Positions 17,361 through 26,274 of a stretch of 64,000 nucleotides of DNA are shown piece after piece (within the stretch, counting starts at the first letter, position 1; each line of letters opens with the position of its first letter). This DNA is from Brevibacterium casei CIP 102111 (GTDB lineage Bacteria; Actinomycetota; Actinomycetes; Actinomycetales; Brevibacteriaceae): the NCBI RefSeq assembly GCF_900169275.1, contig NZ_FXZC01000001.1, positions 372,001 through 436,000 of the forward strand, read 5' to 3'. The translations under genes were made by a program, and so were the position numbers. A model generated the notes under the pieces. That model ran no database searches and was not told the origin of the DNA. It saw nothing but the letters and a program-made list of their open reading frames with translations.

Positions 17361-18020
17361 CTACTTGCTCTCGGCGATGAAGTCGAGCATGCCCGCCTCG
17401 TTGACGGGCAGGGCGAGGAGGCGGTCGAGTTCGGCCTCATCGGCGTCGATGCCGACGATGCGCATCGCGTAGAGCGTGAATTCGCGTTCGATCTGGTCGG
17501 ACTCGAGGCCGCCGCCGGGGCGGAACCAGATCGAGAGCGAATTGCAGATCGAGAGGATCGCCCGGGTCGCGAGCTGGGCGTGGCTGACGCGGAACTGGCC
17601 TGAGGCGATGCCCGCCTCGATGATGTCACCGAGCACCGCCCGCGCCTCGCGCTGCAGGGTCTTGATCCGGGCGGCGTTCTCCCCGTCGAGGCGCTCGGTG
17701 TCGCGCAGAAGCACGGTGGAGACGGAGACGTTGGCCATCCGGTAGCGGGAGAGGTAGCGGACCGAGACGGCGAGCTGGTCGACGGGATCGTCGCCAACCT
17801 CGGCGACGACGGCACGTGAGTGGTCGATGTACCACGTGTACGCGGTGTGGACGAGCTCGTAGAGGGCTTCCTGCTTGGACGGGAAGTAGTAGTAGAGGGC
17901 GGAGAGGCTCAGCCCGGCCGCCTGCGCGATGTCGCGGATCGATGCTCCGTCGAAGCCCTTCGTGGCGAACGTGTCGCGAGCCGAGCGGAGGATGTTGTTG
18001 CGGCCGTTCGTTGCTCTCAC
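17361..18020 (-). CDS. TetR-family regulator (TetR_C_33/KstR2-like C-terminal domain)
   Basis: Repressor of about 219 aa. The N-terminal HTH reads ILRSARDTFATKGFDG, IRDIAQAAGLSLSALYYYFPSK. The C-terminal half (VHTAYTWYIDHSRAVVAEVG and the later SICNSLSIWFRPGGGL) resembles regulators of lipid or acyl-CoA catabolism. I place the start at GTG 18020 because AAGGAG lies 9 nt upstream of it; an ATG at 18041 would place that site inside the gene. The nearby acyl-CoA-type SDR (19223) with a TetR-like palindrome in front is a possible target, by inference only. Confidence 0.85.
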   Translation of the reverse strand: MRATNGRNNILRSARDTFATKGFDGASIRDIAQAAGLSLSALYYYFPSKQEALYELVHTAYTWYIDHSRAVVAEVGDDPVDQLAVSVRYLSRYRMANVSVSTVLLRDTERLDGENAARIKTLQREARAVLGDIIEAGIASGQFRVSHAQLATRAILSICNSLSIWFRPGGGLESDQIEREFTLYAMRIVGIDADEAELDRLLALPVNEAGMLDFIAESK

Positions 18021-18388
18021 GGGTCCTCGCTCCTTAATCATCGACGATCGAACAATCTTTCATGTGCCTCTCGACAATACCGCAGATCGACCTGCCTTCC
18101 GCGGTTGTCCGCGGGCAATCCGCGGCATGGCGCAACCCGCCCGCGGCCGCACCCTGCTCCCAACTGCGCTCGGCACCCGACCGCACTCCGCCTTACCCGT
18201 ACCCCGCCACCAGCCGCGCAGTGACGAGGCTCACACCCTGGTCGCGGAATGATGCAAATTTCAACGACGTTGGGCATGGATGTGCCGCCCGAGTGCGGCA
18301 CGCCGATCGAATAGGGGCCGACCATCGGCCCTTCTCCCGGTCGGTCCGGCTCAGCCGCGCACCACCGACCCGACAGCGAAGGACGTCC
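18021..18388. other. Divergent spacer with three hairpins before the FMN reductase
   Basis: No gene is evident. Going toward the plus-strand reductase there are CAACGACGTTG (18262-18272, palindrome), the hairpins GTGCCGC/GCGGCAC (18282-18301) and GGGCCGA/TCGGCCC (18315-18331), and GGTCGGT with ACCGACC (about 18340-18369). The reductase RBS GAAGGA follows at 18378-18383. Confidence 0.5.
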
Positions 18389-18964
18389 ATGCTCACAATC
18401 GCCATCATCCCCGGAACCACCCGTCCCGGAGCCCTCAACCCGCAGGTCGTCCAGTGGGTCAGCGACCAGCTCGCCGGTCGCGACGACGTGACCGCCGAGG
18501 TCGTCGACTTCGGCGCCTTCGACCTCCCGCTCCTCGATGAGGTCATCCCGGCCGGTGCGAAGCGCTACGAGAACGCCCACACCAAGGCCTGGGGTTCGAA
18601 GCTCGACGAGTTCGACGCCTTCATCTTCGTCACTCCCGAGTACAACCACTCGATCTCCGGTTCCCTGAAGAACGCCCTCGACTTCGTCGCCACCGAGTTC
18701 AACCACAAGGTCGCCGGCATCGTCAACTACGGCGCCGACAAGGGTGTGCGCGCCGCTGAGCACCTGCGCCACATCCTCGCGAACTACAAGGTCGCCGTCG
18801 TCCGCGACCAGGCCTCCTTCAGCATCTTCACCGACGTCGCCGACGGCACCTTCGCCCCGACCGAGGTCTCCGCGGCGCCGTTCGCCTCGATGGTCGACGA
18901 CCTCGTCGCGTGGGGCGGTGCCCTCAAGGGCGTGCGCGAGGCACGCCAGTCGCTCACCGTCTGA
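18389..18964 (+). CDS. NADPH-dependent FMN reductase family flavoprotein
   Basis: A 191-aa flavodoxin-like enzyme that transfers electrons from NAD(P)H to FMN, quinones or azo compounds. The phosphate loop IIPGTTRPGALNPQ lies at the N-terminus. The FMN-contact motif TPEYNHSISGSLKNALDF is highly characteristic of the family, and GIVNYGADKGVRAAEHLRHI is the usual following segment. The ATG is set by GAAGGA 5 nt upstream; the frame is open further but covers the hairpin region. A terminator lies about 85 bp downstream. The physiological acceptor is not deducible. Confidence 0.92.
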   Translation: MLTIAIIPGTTRPGALNPQVVQWVSDQLAGRDDVTAEVVDFGAFDLPLLDEVIPAGAKRYENAHTKAWGSKLDEFDAFIFVTPEYNHSISGSLKNALDFVATEFNHKVAGIVNYGADKGVRAAEHLRHILANYKVAVVRDQASFSIFTDVADGTFAPTEVSAAPFASMVDDLVAWGGALKGVREARQSLTV

Positions 18965-19048
18965 GATCGATCGGCACCCTCGCCGAGGCGGCCGACCACG
19001 GTCGAGCGCCGAGTTCCGTCAGCGTGACGGCGGTCGTCGACCACAACC

Positions 19049-19083
19049 CGCAGCCCGTCTGCCCTCCCGGCAGGCGGGCTGCG
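19049..19083 (+). terminator. Terminator of the FMN reductase gene
   Basis: 15-bp stem CGCAGCCCGTCTGCC / GGCAGGCGGGCTGCG with one G-U pair and a 5-nt loop. Confidence 0.7.
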
Positions 19084-19149
19084 CCGTCTTCCCGGCCTGG
19101 CCGGGGCCCATGCGCCCACCCCACCGTGACCTGGGCGACACCGCTGGGA

Positions 19150-19177
19150 TACAGTCGAGCCAGTGAACGATCGCTCA
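19150..19177 (+). promoter_or_regulatory. Promoter -10 and TetR-type palindrome before the SDR gene
   Basis: TACAGT (19150-19155) is a likely -10 box; GTGACC about 18 bp upstream is a weak -35. The near-palindrome TGAACGATCGCTCA (19164-19177) lies just downstream of the -10, where a TetR-family repressor would block transcription. Confidence 0.45.
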
Positions 19178-19222
19178 GGTGCGGTTTCGCCTGGGCGCCG
19201 CCCCTCGCAGCGAAGGACACCC

Positions 19223-19984
19223 ATGGAACTCACCGACACCGTCGCCCTCGTCACCGGCGGAGCCTCCGGGCTCGGCCGCGCCACCACCGAACGCCTGCTC
19301 GCCGCCGGTGCCCAGGTCGTCATGGTCGACCTCAACGCCGAGGTGGGGGAGCAGGTCGCGAACGAACTCGGCGACCGTGCCCACTTCGTCGCAGCCGACG
19401 TCACCGATGAGGCGCAGGTCCAGGCGGCCGTCGACACGGCGACCGGACTCGGATCGCTGCGCGTCGTCGTCAACTGCGCGGGCGTCGCGACCCCGGGCAA
19501 GCTCGTGTCGAAGAAGGGCCCGCTGCCCCTCGAGGCGTTCTCCAAGGTCATGGCCATCAACGTCGTCGGCACGATCAACGTCTGCCGTCTCGCCGCCGCC
19601 GCGATGCAGCAGGAGGAGCCTGTCGGCGAGGAGCGCGGCGTCATCGTCAACACCGCCTCGGTCGCGGCCTTCGACGGGCAGATCGGCCAGATCGCCTACT
19701 CCGCGTCGAAGGGTGCCGTCGCCGCGGTCACCCTGCCCATGGCCCGTGAGCTCGCCGCCTCCCTCATCCGCGTCGTGACGATCGCCCCCGGCATCTTCGA
19801 GACCCCGATGATGGCAGGCCTGCCCGCCGAGGCGCAGGAATCCCTCGGCAAGTCCGTGCCCCATCCCGCCCGGCTGGGCAAGCCCGCCGAGTACGCGCAG
19901 CTCGTCGAGTCGATCGTGGAGAACCCCATGCTCAACGGAGAGACGATCCGCCTCGACGGCGCGATCCGCATGGCTCCGAAGTGA
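19223..19984 (+). CDS. Short-chain dehydrogenase, 3-hydroxyacyl-CoA dehydrogenase type 2-like
   Basis: NAD-dependent oxidoreductase, 253 aa. The Rossmann motif TGGASGLG is at 11-18, NCAG at 84-87, and the catalytic triad is Ser146, Tyr159 and Lys163 (YSASK). The insertion [20 protein letters not shown] and the end [12 protein letters not shown] are typical of the HSD10-like type 2 hydroxyacyl-CoA dehydrogenases, which act in beta-oxidation or branched-chain amino-acid breakdown. The ATG at 19223 has AAGGA upstream; an earlier in-frame ATG at 19163 overlaps the putative operator and is rejected. Confidence 0.88.
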   Translation: MELTDTVALVTGGASGLGRATTERLLAAGAQVVMVDLNAEVGEQVANELGDRAHFVAADVTDEAQVQAAVDTATGLGSLRVVVNCAGVATPGKLVSKKGPLPLEAFSKVMAINVVGTINVCRLAAAAMQQEEPVGEERGVIVNTASVAAFDGQIGQIAYSASKGAVAAVTLPMARELAASLIRVVTIAPGIFETPMMAGLPAEAQESLGKSVPHPARLGKPAEYAQLVESIVENPMLNGETIRLDGAIRMAPK

Positions 19985-20010
19985 GCTGAGCCGACTCACG
20001 GCACCGAGCA

Positions 20011-20050
20011 GCGCGAGGCCGTTCCACGCACCGTGGGGCGGCCTCGGCGC
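20011..20050. terminator. Bidirectional terminator hairpin
   Basis: GCGCGAGGCCG pairs with CGGCCTCGGCGC (one bulge), and an inner stem CCACG/CGTGG extends it. Located between the convergent SDR and response-regulator genes. Confidence 0.65.
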
Positions 20051-20062
20051 ATCTGCGCCCGG

Positions 20063-20728
20063 TCAGCGTGATTCGTTGACGAGGAGGGCGAGCTGCACCC
20101 GGGTGCTCACCTCGAGCTTGTCGAAGATGCGGGCCAGATGCGTCTTCACCGTCGCCGTGGAGACGAAGAGCGACCTGGCCACCTGCGCATTCGTCATCCC
20201 CTGGGCGACCGCCTCGGCGATCTCACGCTCCCTGGCGGTGAGCACGGCAAGGGGATCCGGACGCCGTTCACCGCTGTCTCCCCAGGTAAGGCCTCCCGTC
20301 GAGGCGGAGGATCCCGAGCGGTCGAGCAGGGAGTCGATGACACCGGGGGAGAGCGCCCGAGTGCCGCCGGCGGCCGCGCGGACGGCGTGGATGAGTTCGT
20401 CGGGCGGAGTGTCCTTGAGGAGGTAGCCGGCCGCGCCGGCACTCAGCGCTCGGAGCACGAAGTCGTCGGTGCCGAAGGCGGTGAGGACGAGGACCTCGGG
20501 ATGTGTTGCCTGCGCGAGGAGCGTGCGCGTGGCCTCGAGGCCGTCCATGACGGGCATCCGCAGGTCCATGAGGATGAGATCGGGGGTGAACTCCCTGGCC
20601 AGGGCGATGGCCTCTTCGCCGTTCGTCGCCTCGGCGACGATGTCGATGTCCGGTGCGGCGCCGAGGAGGAGGCGCAGGCCCGAGCGCATGAGCGACTCGT
20701 CGTCGGCGATGATGATCCTGATCGTCAC
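20063..20728 (-). CDS. Two-component response regulator, NarL/LuxR type
   Basis: A 221-aa transcription factor. The receiver has acidic residues D9/D10, phospho-acceptor D55 and Lys105 (GYLLKD). The C-terminal LuxR HTH reads LTAREREIAEAVAQGMTNAQ then SLFVSTATVKTHLARIFDKL. A flexible Gly/Ser linker joins them. Its start overlaps the stop of the sensor kinase by 4 bp (20725-20728), so the pair is one unit. The target genes are not evident. Confidence 0.94.
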   Translation of the reverse strand: MTIRIIIADDESLMRSGLRLLLGAAPDIDIVAEATNGEEAIALAREFTPDLILMDLRMPVMDGLEATRTLLAQATHPEVLVLTAFGTDDFVLRALSAGAAGYLLKDTPPDELIHAVRAAAGGTRALSPGVIDSLLDRSGSSASTGGLTWGDSGERRPDPLAVLTAREREIAEAVAQGMTNAQVARSLFVSTATVKTHLARIFDKLEVSTRVQLALLVNESR

Positions 20729-22182
20729 GGGCGCTCCTCGCCGGTCGGTTCTGTGGGTGCGTCCTCGGGGGTCTGGGTATGCGTAGGAGTGCCGGACGGG
20801 CCGACGGCAGGCTGCGCCGATGGTTCGACCTCGGCGGGAGTAGCAAGCCCCGTTGCTGGGAGTGTCGCGCGGAGGACGAAGTCGTCTCCTCTGCTCACGG
20901 TCAGAGTCCCACCCATCGCCTCCATCCTCTCGCGCAGACCGAGCAGACCCAGCCCGGACCCGGTCACGGGTGATGACGGTTTCGCTGCTCCGGCCTCCGC
21001 CGCGGCTGCTCGGCGCGGGTTGCTCGCCGTGAGGACAAGCGTCTCGGGGTTCTCATCTGCGGCGACGGTGATCCGCAGGCGTTCGCCGGGGGCGTGCTTG
21101 ACGGCGTTCGTGATCGCCTCCTGGACGAAGCGGTAGATCGTCGTCCGCTCGAGAGCCCCGAGATCCTGCAGTGCGGCTGCCGACAGCGGTGGCTGGTAGT
21201 CGAGGGTGACGGTGTCCGAGCGGGTGCGGACGAGGCGGTCGAGGTCGGGGTCGACGACGGTGCCCTGGTCGTCTCCGCGGAGCATCGTCAGCACTTCGCG
21301 GAGTTCGACGCCCGACCGGCGGGCGCTGCCGGCGATGAGGCGCGCACTCTCGCGCACGGAGTCGGGGTCGAGGTCCTCGCGCACGGACAGGGCACCGGCG
21401 TACATCGCGATGACGCTGAGATGGTGCGAGAGCGAATCGTGCATGTCGCGGGCTATGCCGCGGCGCACCTCGGCGATCGCGCGGTCCTGCCGTGCCTGTC
21501 CGCGCAGCAGGGTCTGCGCGGCGGTGTCGATGAGGCCCTGTTCGCGGGCCCCTCGGATGACGCCGATGACGACGAGGATGGAGAAGAGCACCGTGCTGGA
21601 AAGGAAGACCGGGAGCTCGAAGCTGCCGGCACTTTCGGGGGTGAGGAGGTACGCGACGAACTGAGCGATCATGGCGACGACGAGCGCAGAGATGCAGAGG
21701 GCCCAGCTGCGTCGTGAGCACAGCGTGACAGCGAGAACCATCGCAGCCACCGCTCCGAGACTTGCGATCGTTCCGAGGAAGATTCCGATCAGACCGAGGG
21801 TGATCGGAACCCACCCGCCAGTGTGTCTCTGCAGGGTTTCGACGGATCCGTCCCGATCGAGGAAGGCCTCGCCGCCGCGCCCACTGTCGGTGAGGAACTC
21901 GCGCAGCTTCTCACCGGCAAGGACCTTGGGTCGCAGTGCGGAGCGGGGAATCGTGCGGCCGTCGAGGTAGAGGACGACAGGCAGGCACAGCAGAGCGACG
22001 ATCCCGAAATAGACGTGGACTGACAACTCACCGGACCAGACCGCCGTTTCGTTCGGGTCCAGATCCGGGTCGGGCCACAGCGCCCCGACGATGATGAAGA
22101 GGATCGCGACCCCAAGCGCTGCGGAGATCGCCGTCCAGAGGATGGCGCGGAAGACGCGATTGCGGCGATTGGTCAGGGGCAC
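20725..22182 (-). CDS. Sensor histidine kinase (HisKA_3 family)
   Basis: Membrane sensor, 485 aa. Two hydrophobic segments flank an extracellular region of about 60 residues with WPDPDLDPNET, and further helices lie at 125-210. The phospho-acceptor is His248 in RGIARDMHDSLSHHL, and the HATPase part contains QEAITNAVKHAPGERL and GSGLGLLGLRERMEAMGG. A Pro/Thr-rich tail ends the protein. The GTG at 22182 lies 6 nt after TATCGT (22194-22189), so translation is probably leaderless. It phosphorylates the overlapping regulator; the signal is unknown. Confidence 0.92.
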   Translation of the reverse strand: MPLTNRRNRVFRAILWTAISAALGVAILFIIVGALWPDPDLDPNETAVWSGELSVHVYFGIVALLCLPVVLYLDGRTIPRSALRPKVLAGEKLREFLTDSGRGGEAFLDRDGSVETLQRHTGGWVPITLGLIGIFLGTIASLGAVAAMVLAVTLCSRRSWALCISALVVAMIAQFVAYLLTPESAGSFELPVFLSSTVLFSILVVIGVIRGAREQGLIDTAAQTLLRGQARQDRAIAEVRRGIARDMHDSLSHHLSVIAMYAGALSVREDLDPDSVRESARLIAGSARRSGVELREVLTMLRGDDQGTVVDPDLDRLVRTRSDTVTLDYQPPLSAAALQDLGALERTTIYRFVQEAITNAVKHAPGERLRITVAADENPETLVLTASNPRRAAAAEAGAAKPSSPVTGSGLGLLGLRERMEAMGGTLTVSRGDDFVLRATLPATGLATPAEVEPSAQPAVGPSGTPTHTQTPEDAPTEPTGEERP

Positions 22183-22302
22183 TCTTCGACGATACCCGGG
22201 CGTTCACCTCGGCGGCGTCGGCCGAAAGGATGAAAGCGGGCTGACGTCGGGGAGCCTGCCGGCCGCGGACCCGGGCGGCGAGCACCCCGCGGGCAGAGCC
22301 GC

Positions 22303-23679
22303 TCACGCCGTGAAGCGGACTCCGGTGAAGTCCTTCCGCCACGCGGCGACGTCGTCGGCGATTTCCCGGAGCACCACCTCGGCGGGGGTGTCTGAGATCG
22401 ATCCGGGATCTGCGGGGGTTCGAGCGGTGTCGAGGGCTCGGGCGATGTATCCGGCCAGCCGCGGCATATCGGATACCGTCATGCCGCGCCGGACGATCTC
22501 CGGGGTGCCGAGGCGGATGCCGTTCTGGTCACCTGGCACCTCGGGGACGGGCAGGCCGATGCCCGAGGTGAGGATGCCGGCCTTCTCGAGCACCCGCGCT
22601 CCCCGGGTGCCGCCGCCGAACGGTGCGGCCAGCAGGGCGAACTGGTGGGAGTCGGTGAACCCGCGTTCGCACTGGAAGGGGACGGCTCCAGCCTCGGCGA
22701 GGGCGTCGGCCAGGGCACTTGCGCACGCCCGCATCTGCGAGGCGTAGTCGGCACCGGTCTCGATCCAGTCGGCGAGGGTGACGCCGAGGGCCGCGACGGC
22801 CGCGGCATCGAAGTTCGCGGTCATGCCGGGGAAGGCGATGGCATCGATGCGTTCGGACAGCTCCGCATCGTTGCTGAGCAGGAGGCCGTGGGTCGGTCCG
22901 CCGAGGCTCTTGTACGTGCTCATCGACATGAGGTGCGCGCCTTCGTCGAGGGGATTCGCCCACTGGCCGCCGGCGATCATCCCGCACAGGTGCGCGGCGT
23001 CGAAGAGGACCCGGGCACCGACCTCGTCGGCGATCTCCCGGATCGTCGCGACCGGGTGCTCGAAGAGGTTGAGCGAACCGCCGATCGTGATGAGCGACGG
23101 CCGCACCTCGCGGGCGAGGGCTGCCAGCGCGTCGACGTCGTACGTGTAGTGGGCGACGTCGACGGGAGCCCCGACCGTGGTCAGGCCGTAGAGTCCCGCA
23201 GCCCCGGCGGCGTGATGGGTGACGTGTCCGCCGATCGTCGCCGGTGACGCGATGATCGTCTCGCCTGGTGAGGAGGTCGCCATGAACGCGTAGAGGTTCG
23301 CCATCGCCCCGCTGGGCACCCGCACCTCGGCGAAGTCGGCGTGGAAGAGGCGGGCGGCGAGCTCGGCGGTGATGACTTCGACCTGCTCGATGTGCTCGAG
23401 CCCCATCTCGTACTTCGCCCCCGCGTACCCGAGCGAGGTCCGCGACGCCGACCCTCCCGCGAGCAGTGCCGCCGCCCTGGGGTTGAGGACGTTCGACGCG
23501 GGATTGAGGTTGAACGCCTCCTCGTCGTGGAGGTGCTCGGAGGCCGTCATGAGCTCCTCGATCGTCCCAACCACCGTCGACATCGGGGTGGTGCCACCCT
23601 CGCCGAGGCGGTCGTCCGCGATCTCCTCGACGCGCGTTCGGCTCTCGGCAGGGATCCAGGGGCGGGTCGTCTGGTGCAC
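22303..23679 (-). CDS. SHMT-like fold-type I PLP enzyme
   Basis: A 458-aa pyridoxal-phosphate enzyme most similar in layout to serine hydroxymethyltransferase. The PLP Asp motif LFDAAHLCGM is at 225-234 and the Schiff-base lysine is Lys257 in MSTYKSLGGPTHG. The normal SHMT lysine context is TTTTHKTLRGPR, so this is a divergent member that may act on another hydroxy- or methyl-amino acid. A 45-residue N-terminal extension is present. The GTG start has AAGGAG 7 nt upstream. The two-component kinase lies downstream with its own promoter. Class is confident, substrate is not. Confidence 0.75.
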   Translation of the reverse strand: MHQTTRPWIPAESRTRVEEIADDRLGEGGTTPMSTVVGTIEELMTASEHLHDEEAFNLNPASNVLNPRAAALLAGGSASRTSLGYAGAKYEMGLEHIEQVEVITAELAARLFHADFAEVRVPSGAMANLYAFMATSSPGETIIASPATIGGHVTHHAAGAAGLYGLTTVGAPVDVAHYTYDVDALAALAREVRPSLITIGGSLNLFEHPVATIREIADEVGARVLFDAAHLCGMIAGGQWANPLDEGAHLMSMSTYKSLGGPTHGLLLSNDAELSERIDAIAFPGMTANFDAAAVAALGVTLADWIETGADYASQMRACASALADALAEAGAVPFQCERGFTDSHQFALLAAPFGGGTRGARVLEKAGILTSGIGLPVPEVPGDQNGIRLGTPEIVRRGMTVSDMPRLAGYIARALDTARTPADPGSISDTPAEVVLREIADDVAAWRKDFTGVRFTA

Positions 23680-23856
23680 GGTGGGACTCCTTCGTCTGTG
23701 TGGTCCGGCGCCGGTGGTCGCGTGTTCCGCCGCAACGCTGCGGCGTCGAGATCGATCCTAATGACCGCGGCGCACGCTGGGACCGGCCGATCGCTGAGAG
23801 TCCCGATAACGTATCTGTGCGAGAAATCGAACGATCGGGGGCTGATCGGGACCGCG

Positions 23857-25218
23857 TCAGGCGAGGGGTAGGACCGCAGTGGCGGCGAAACCGCCCTCAG
23901 GTGTCGGCCCGACAGCGAGGGTTCCCCCAAGGCCTTCGACGCGTTCGCGCATCCCCTTGAGACCGAGCCCGGCACCGAGGTGGCCGAGCCGTGCCGTCGA
24001 TGCTGCGCCCTCGGGACGTCCGTCCGCGACCGGTCCTGACCAGTCGGAGTTTCCGCCCGTCGCGGATCCTGGTCCGCCGGCGGCCGGCCCGGGCGCAGTC
24101 TCCGGCAGCGCACCGTTGACAACTGAGACGACGAGCCCGCCCTGGCCCGGAGAACGACCCGGCCCGTGCGCCGATCCGCTCGGCGAGCCCGCCGAATGTC
24201 CCGGCCCCGGCCCGACCTGCACCCGCACCGGCGCGCCCGGCGCGTGGCGCAGCGCATTCGACAGTCCCTCCTGGACGACACGGAACGCCGTCAGGCCGGT
24301 CGTCGGGGCCACGGCCGCCTCGGCGAGTCCGAAGTCGAGGGCGACCTCAGCGCCCGTTCCCCTCGTCGCCGCGACGAGACCGGGGATGTCCTCGACCGTC
24401 GGCTGCGGGGCGATGTCGGCGTCCCGGCCGCCGCGGAGGATCGTGAGCAGACCGCGCATCTCCGACAGCGCCTGCCGGGCCGAGCCGGCGATCGAGTCGA
24501 ACTCCTCGAGGCTGCGGTCGTCGAGGTCGGGCAGTCGGTACCGCGCCGTCGTCGCCTGCACACTGATGACGGACATGCTGTGGGCGACGACGTCGTGGAG
24601 TTCCTGGGCGATGCGGTTGCGGTCCTCGAGCTCGGAGCGTTTGGCGGCCTCCTCGGCGCCGAGCCGACGCTCGGCGGCGAGGTCATTCAGCCCCGTGAGC
24701 CACAGCCGTCCGAGCACGGCGACGCCTCCGACACCGGCAGCGATCGACGCGGTCGTGATGACGTTCGCCAACGCCCCCGGCAGCCCGCCTGCGTGCGGGA
24801 GGACGAGGGCGCTCGCCCCGATCGCGGTGCTGACCGCCCAGAGGATGACGAGGTGCTGCCAGCTCTGCCGCAGTCCGATGACGGCGTGGGTGAACGCGAG
24901 CGAGAGGATCGCCGTCACCGCCCACGGCCACACGAGCCCGGTCGTCGCCGCCGTCGCGAGGATGCCGCCGACCGACGACACGGCGCTGAGAACGATCGCC
25001 GCCGTGGGGAAGCGGACCGCGAGAACCGGGGCCGCCGCCTGCCCGAGTGCCACGAGCATCGCGATGATGACCCACACACCGTAGCCGGCAGCGTAGACCG
25101 GCCAGCCGATGGCGAGGAGGACGACTCCGGCAAAGACCGTTGTCAGCCAGTACCACCCGTTCGCGCCGGTGAGCTTCTCCGAGGAAGTGAGTTCCTGATT
25201 TCCGGTGAGCGTGGCCAT
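23857..25218 (-). CDS. Sensor histidine kinase (HisKA_3 family)
   Basis: A 453-aa kinase with four to five N-terminal membrane helices (residues about 22-175), a short coiled linker and the phospho-acceptor His208 in DRNRIAQELHDVVAHSMSV. The ATPase domain has QEGLSNALRHAPGAPV and, after a long Gly/Pro/Ser-rich insertion, GLGLKGMRERVEGLGG. This insertion between the N and G boxes (about 75 residues) is unusual. The ATG at 25218 shares one base with the stop of the preceding gene. The cognate regulator is probably the divergent gene at 26287. Confidence 0.9.
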   Translation of the reverse strand: MATLTGNQELTSSEKLTGANGWYWLTTVFAGVVLLAIGWPVYAAGYGVWVIIAMLVALGQAAAPVLAVRFPTAAIVLSAVSSVGGILATAATTGLVWPWAVTAILSLAFTHAVIGLRQSWQHLVILWAVSTAIGASALVLPHAGGLPGALANVITTASIAAGVGGVAVLGRLWLTGLNDLAAERRLGAEEAAKRSELEDRNRIAQELHDVVAHSMSVISVQATTARYRLPDLDDRSLEEFDSIAGSARQALSEMRGLLTILRGGRDADIAPQPTVEDIPGLVAATRGTGAEVALDFGLAEAAVAPTTGLTAFRVVQEGLSNALRHAPGAPVRVQVGPGPGHSAGSPSGSAHGPGRSPGQGGLVVSVVNGALPETAPGPAAGGPGSATGGNSDWSGPVADGRPEGAASTARLGHLGAGLGLKGMRERVEGLGGTLAVGPTPEGGFAATAVLPLA

Positions 25219-26093
25219 CACGTCACCGGCTGCGCTTTTCCCGCTGCGGCCCCGGGGAGCACGGCAGGGTTGAACGCCGGACCCGACGTCGGACTGTCCG
25301 TCGATTCCGTCGCCCGGGCCGCCGCCGGTCCCGCAGCGCCGTGCACCGCGGGCACGGCCGGGGTCCCCGCAACAGCCCCGGTCGGGCTCAGCCCTGCGGT
25401 CACCGCGCCGATCTCGAGGAGGGCGAGGGCATGGAGGACGAAGGGGAACGTGACGAGAAGGACGAGTCCGGCTGCGAACTGGAAGGTCGCCTCGGCGGAG
25501 AATCCGTAGGAGACGATCGGTGCCTGGTTCCAGGCGGCGACGATGAGGTCGACGAGGCCCGAACCGTCCGGCGGGAGGAAGCGGCCCCAGACGAAGTACG
25601 TGAGAGCGCCGAGCCCGCTGACGAACCACGTGACGGCGACGGAGAAGGTGAGGATCCGCACGGGCAGGGCGAAGACCGCTTCGAAGAGGAGATCGACCCA
25701 TCGCCTGCTGTCGGCGGCGATGCCCAGCCACCCGGAGTGGCCACGGCCGCGGGGGCGGCGGGTCACCTCGGCGATGGGGGCGCCCCACTGCCGGGCCCGG
25801 GCACGGGAGAGGTCGGCGAAGCCGGAGGCGGCGAGGAGGACGACGGGGAGGAGGAGCACGCCGACCCAGATCACGGCGGTGCCGACGGCCAGCGCGAAGA
25901 GCGGGATGAGGACGATGAACGCGGCGAGGGAGATGAAGAGGCCGGGGAGGATGAGGCGGCTGTCGCGGCCGAGGTTCGACCACAGCCGCGACCACCCGGA
26001 GCGGCGGGGCGCGGCGGTCGGCGGGAGGTTCGGCACGGTGGGCACACCTTCAGGGTACGTGGCCTGGGGCGCGAGTGCGGAGGTCGGAAGCAT
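25218..26093 (-). CDS. Membrane protein with putative sensor domain
   Basis: A 291-aa membrane protein coupled to the downstream kinase. A Pro-rich cytoplasmic start is followed by paired long helices (LILPGLFISLAAFIVLIPLF, then FEAVFALPVRILTFSVAVTW) and a C-terminal Ala/Pro-rich tail. This resembles the actinobacterial sensor domain that is often fused to or encoded next to NarL-type kinases, and here it appears as a separate subunit. The ATG at 26093 has GAGGAG 5 nt upstream. An in-frame GTG at 26138 would translate a run of ten C as three prolines and has no RBS. Confidence 0.7.
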   Translation of the reverse strand: MLPTSALAPQATYPEGVPTVPNLPPTAAPRRSGWSRLWSNLGRDSRLILPGLFISLAAFIVLIPLFALAVGTAVIWVGVLLLPVVLLAASGFADLSRARARQWGAPIAEVTRRPRGRGHSGWLGIAADSRRWVDLLFEAVFALPVRILTFSVAVTWFVSGLGALTYFVWGRFLPPDGSGLVDLIVAAWNQAPIVSYGFSAEATFQFAAGLVLLVTFPFVLHALALLEIGAVTAGLSPTGAVAGTPAVPAVHGAAGPAAARATESTDSPTSGPAFNPAVLPGAAAGKAQPVT

Positions 26094-26108
26094 GGGGGCT
26101 CCTCGTGC

Positions 26109-26118
26109 GGGGGGGGGG
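26109..26118 (+). repeat. Homopolymer G10 tract
   Basis: Ten consecutive G lie 16-25 bp upstream of the sensor-protein start at 26093 (C10 on its coding strand), next to its Shine-Dalgarno. No other run of this length was noticed in the window. Confidence 0.8.
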
Positions 26119-26274
26119 ATTGCGCTGACAAGGGGCACGGTAGGGGCCGGGCGGCGGGGTGCGCATCATACCGAGGGGTGAACCTGCCCTCGCCGAGGTC
26201 GCACCTGAGGGTGAGATCGGGACGTCGGGTCGCGGAAGGGCCGGGATCCGGGGGTCCACGGCGGGAGGGTCGGG

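Noticed and set aside
25219-25995. In-frame extension of the kinase at 23857-25218 to 712 residues
   Set aside because: The extension is Arg/Pro-rich antisense-like sequence overlapping the real sensor gene in another frame.
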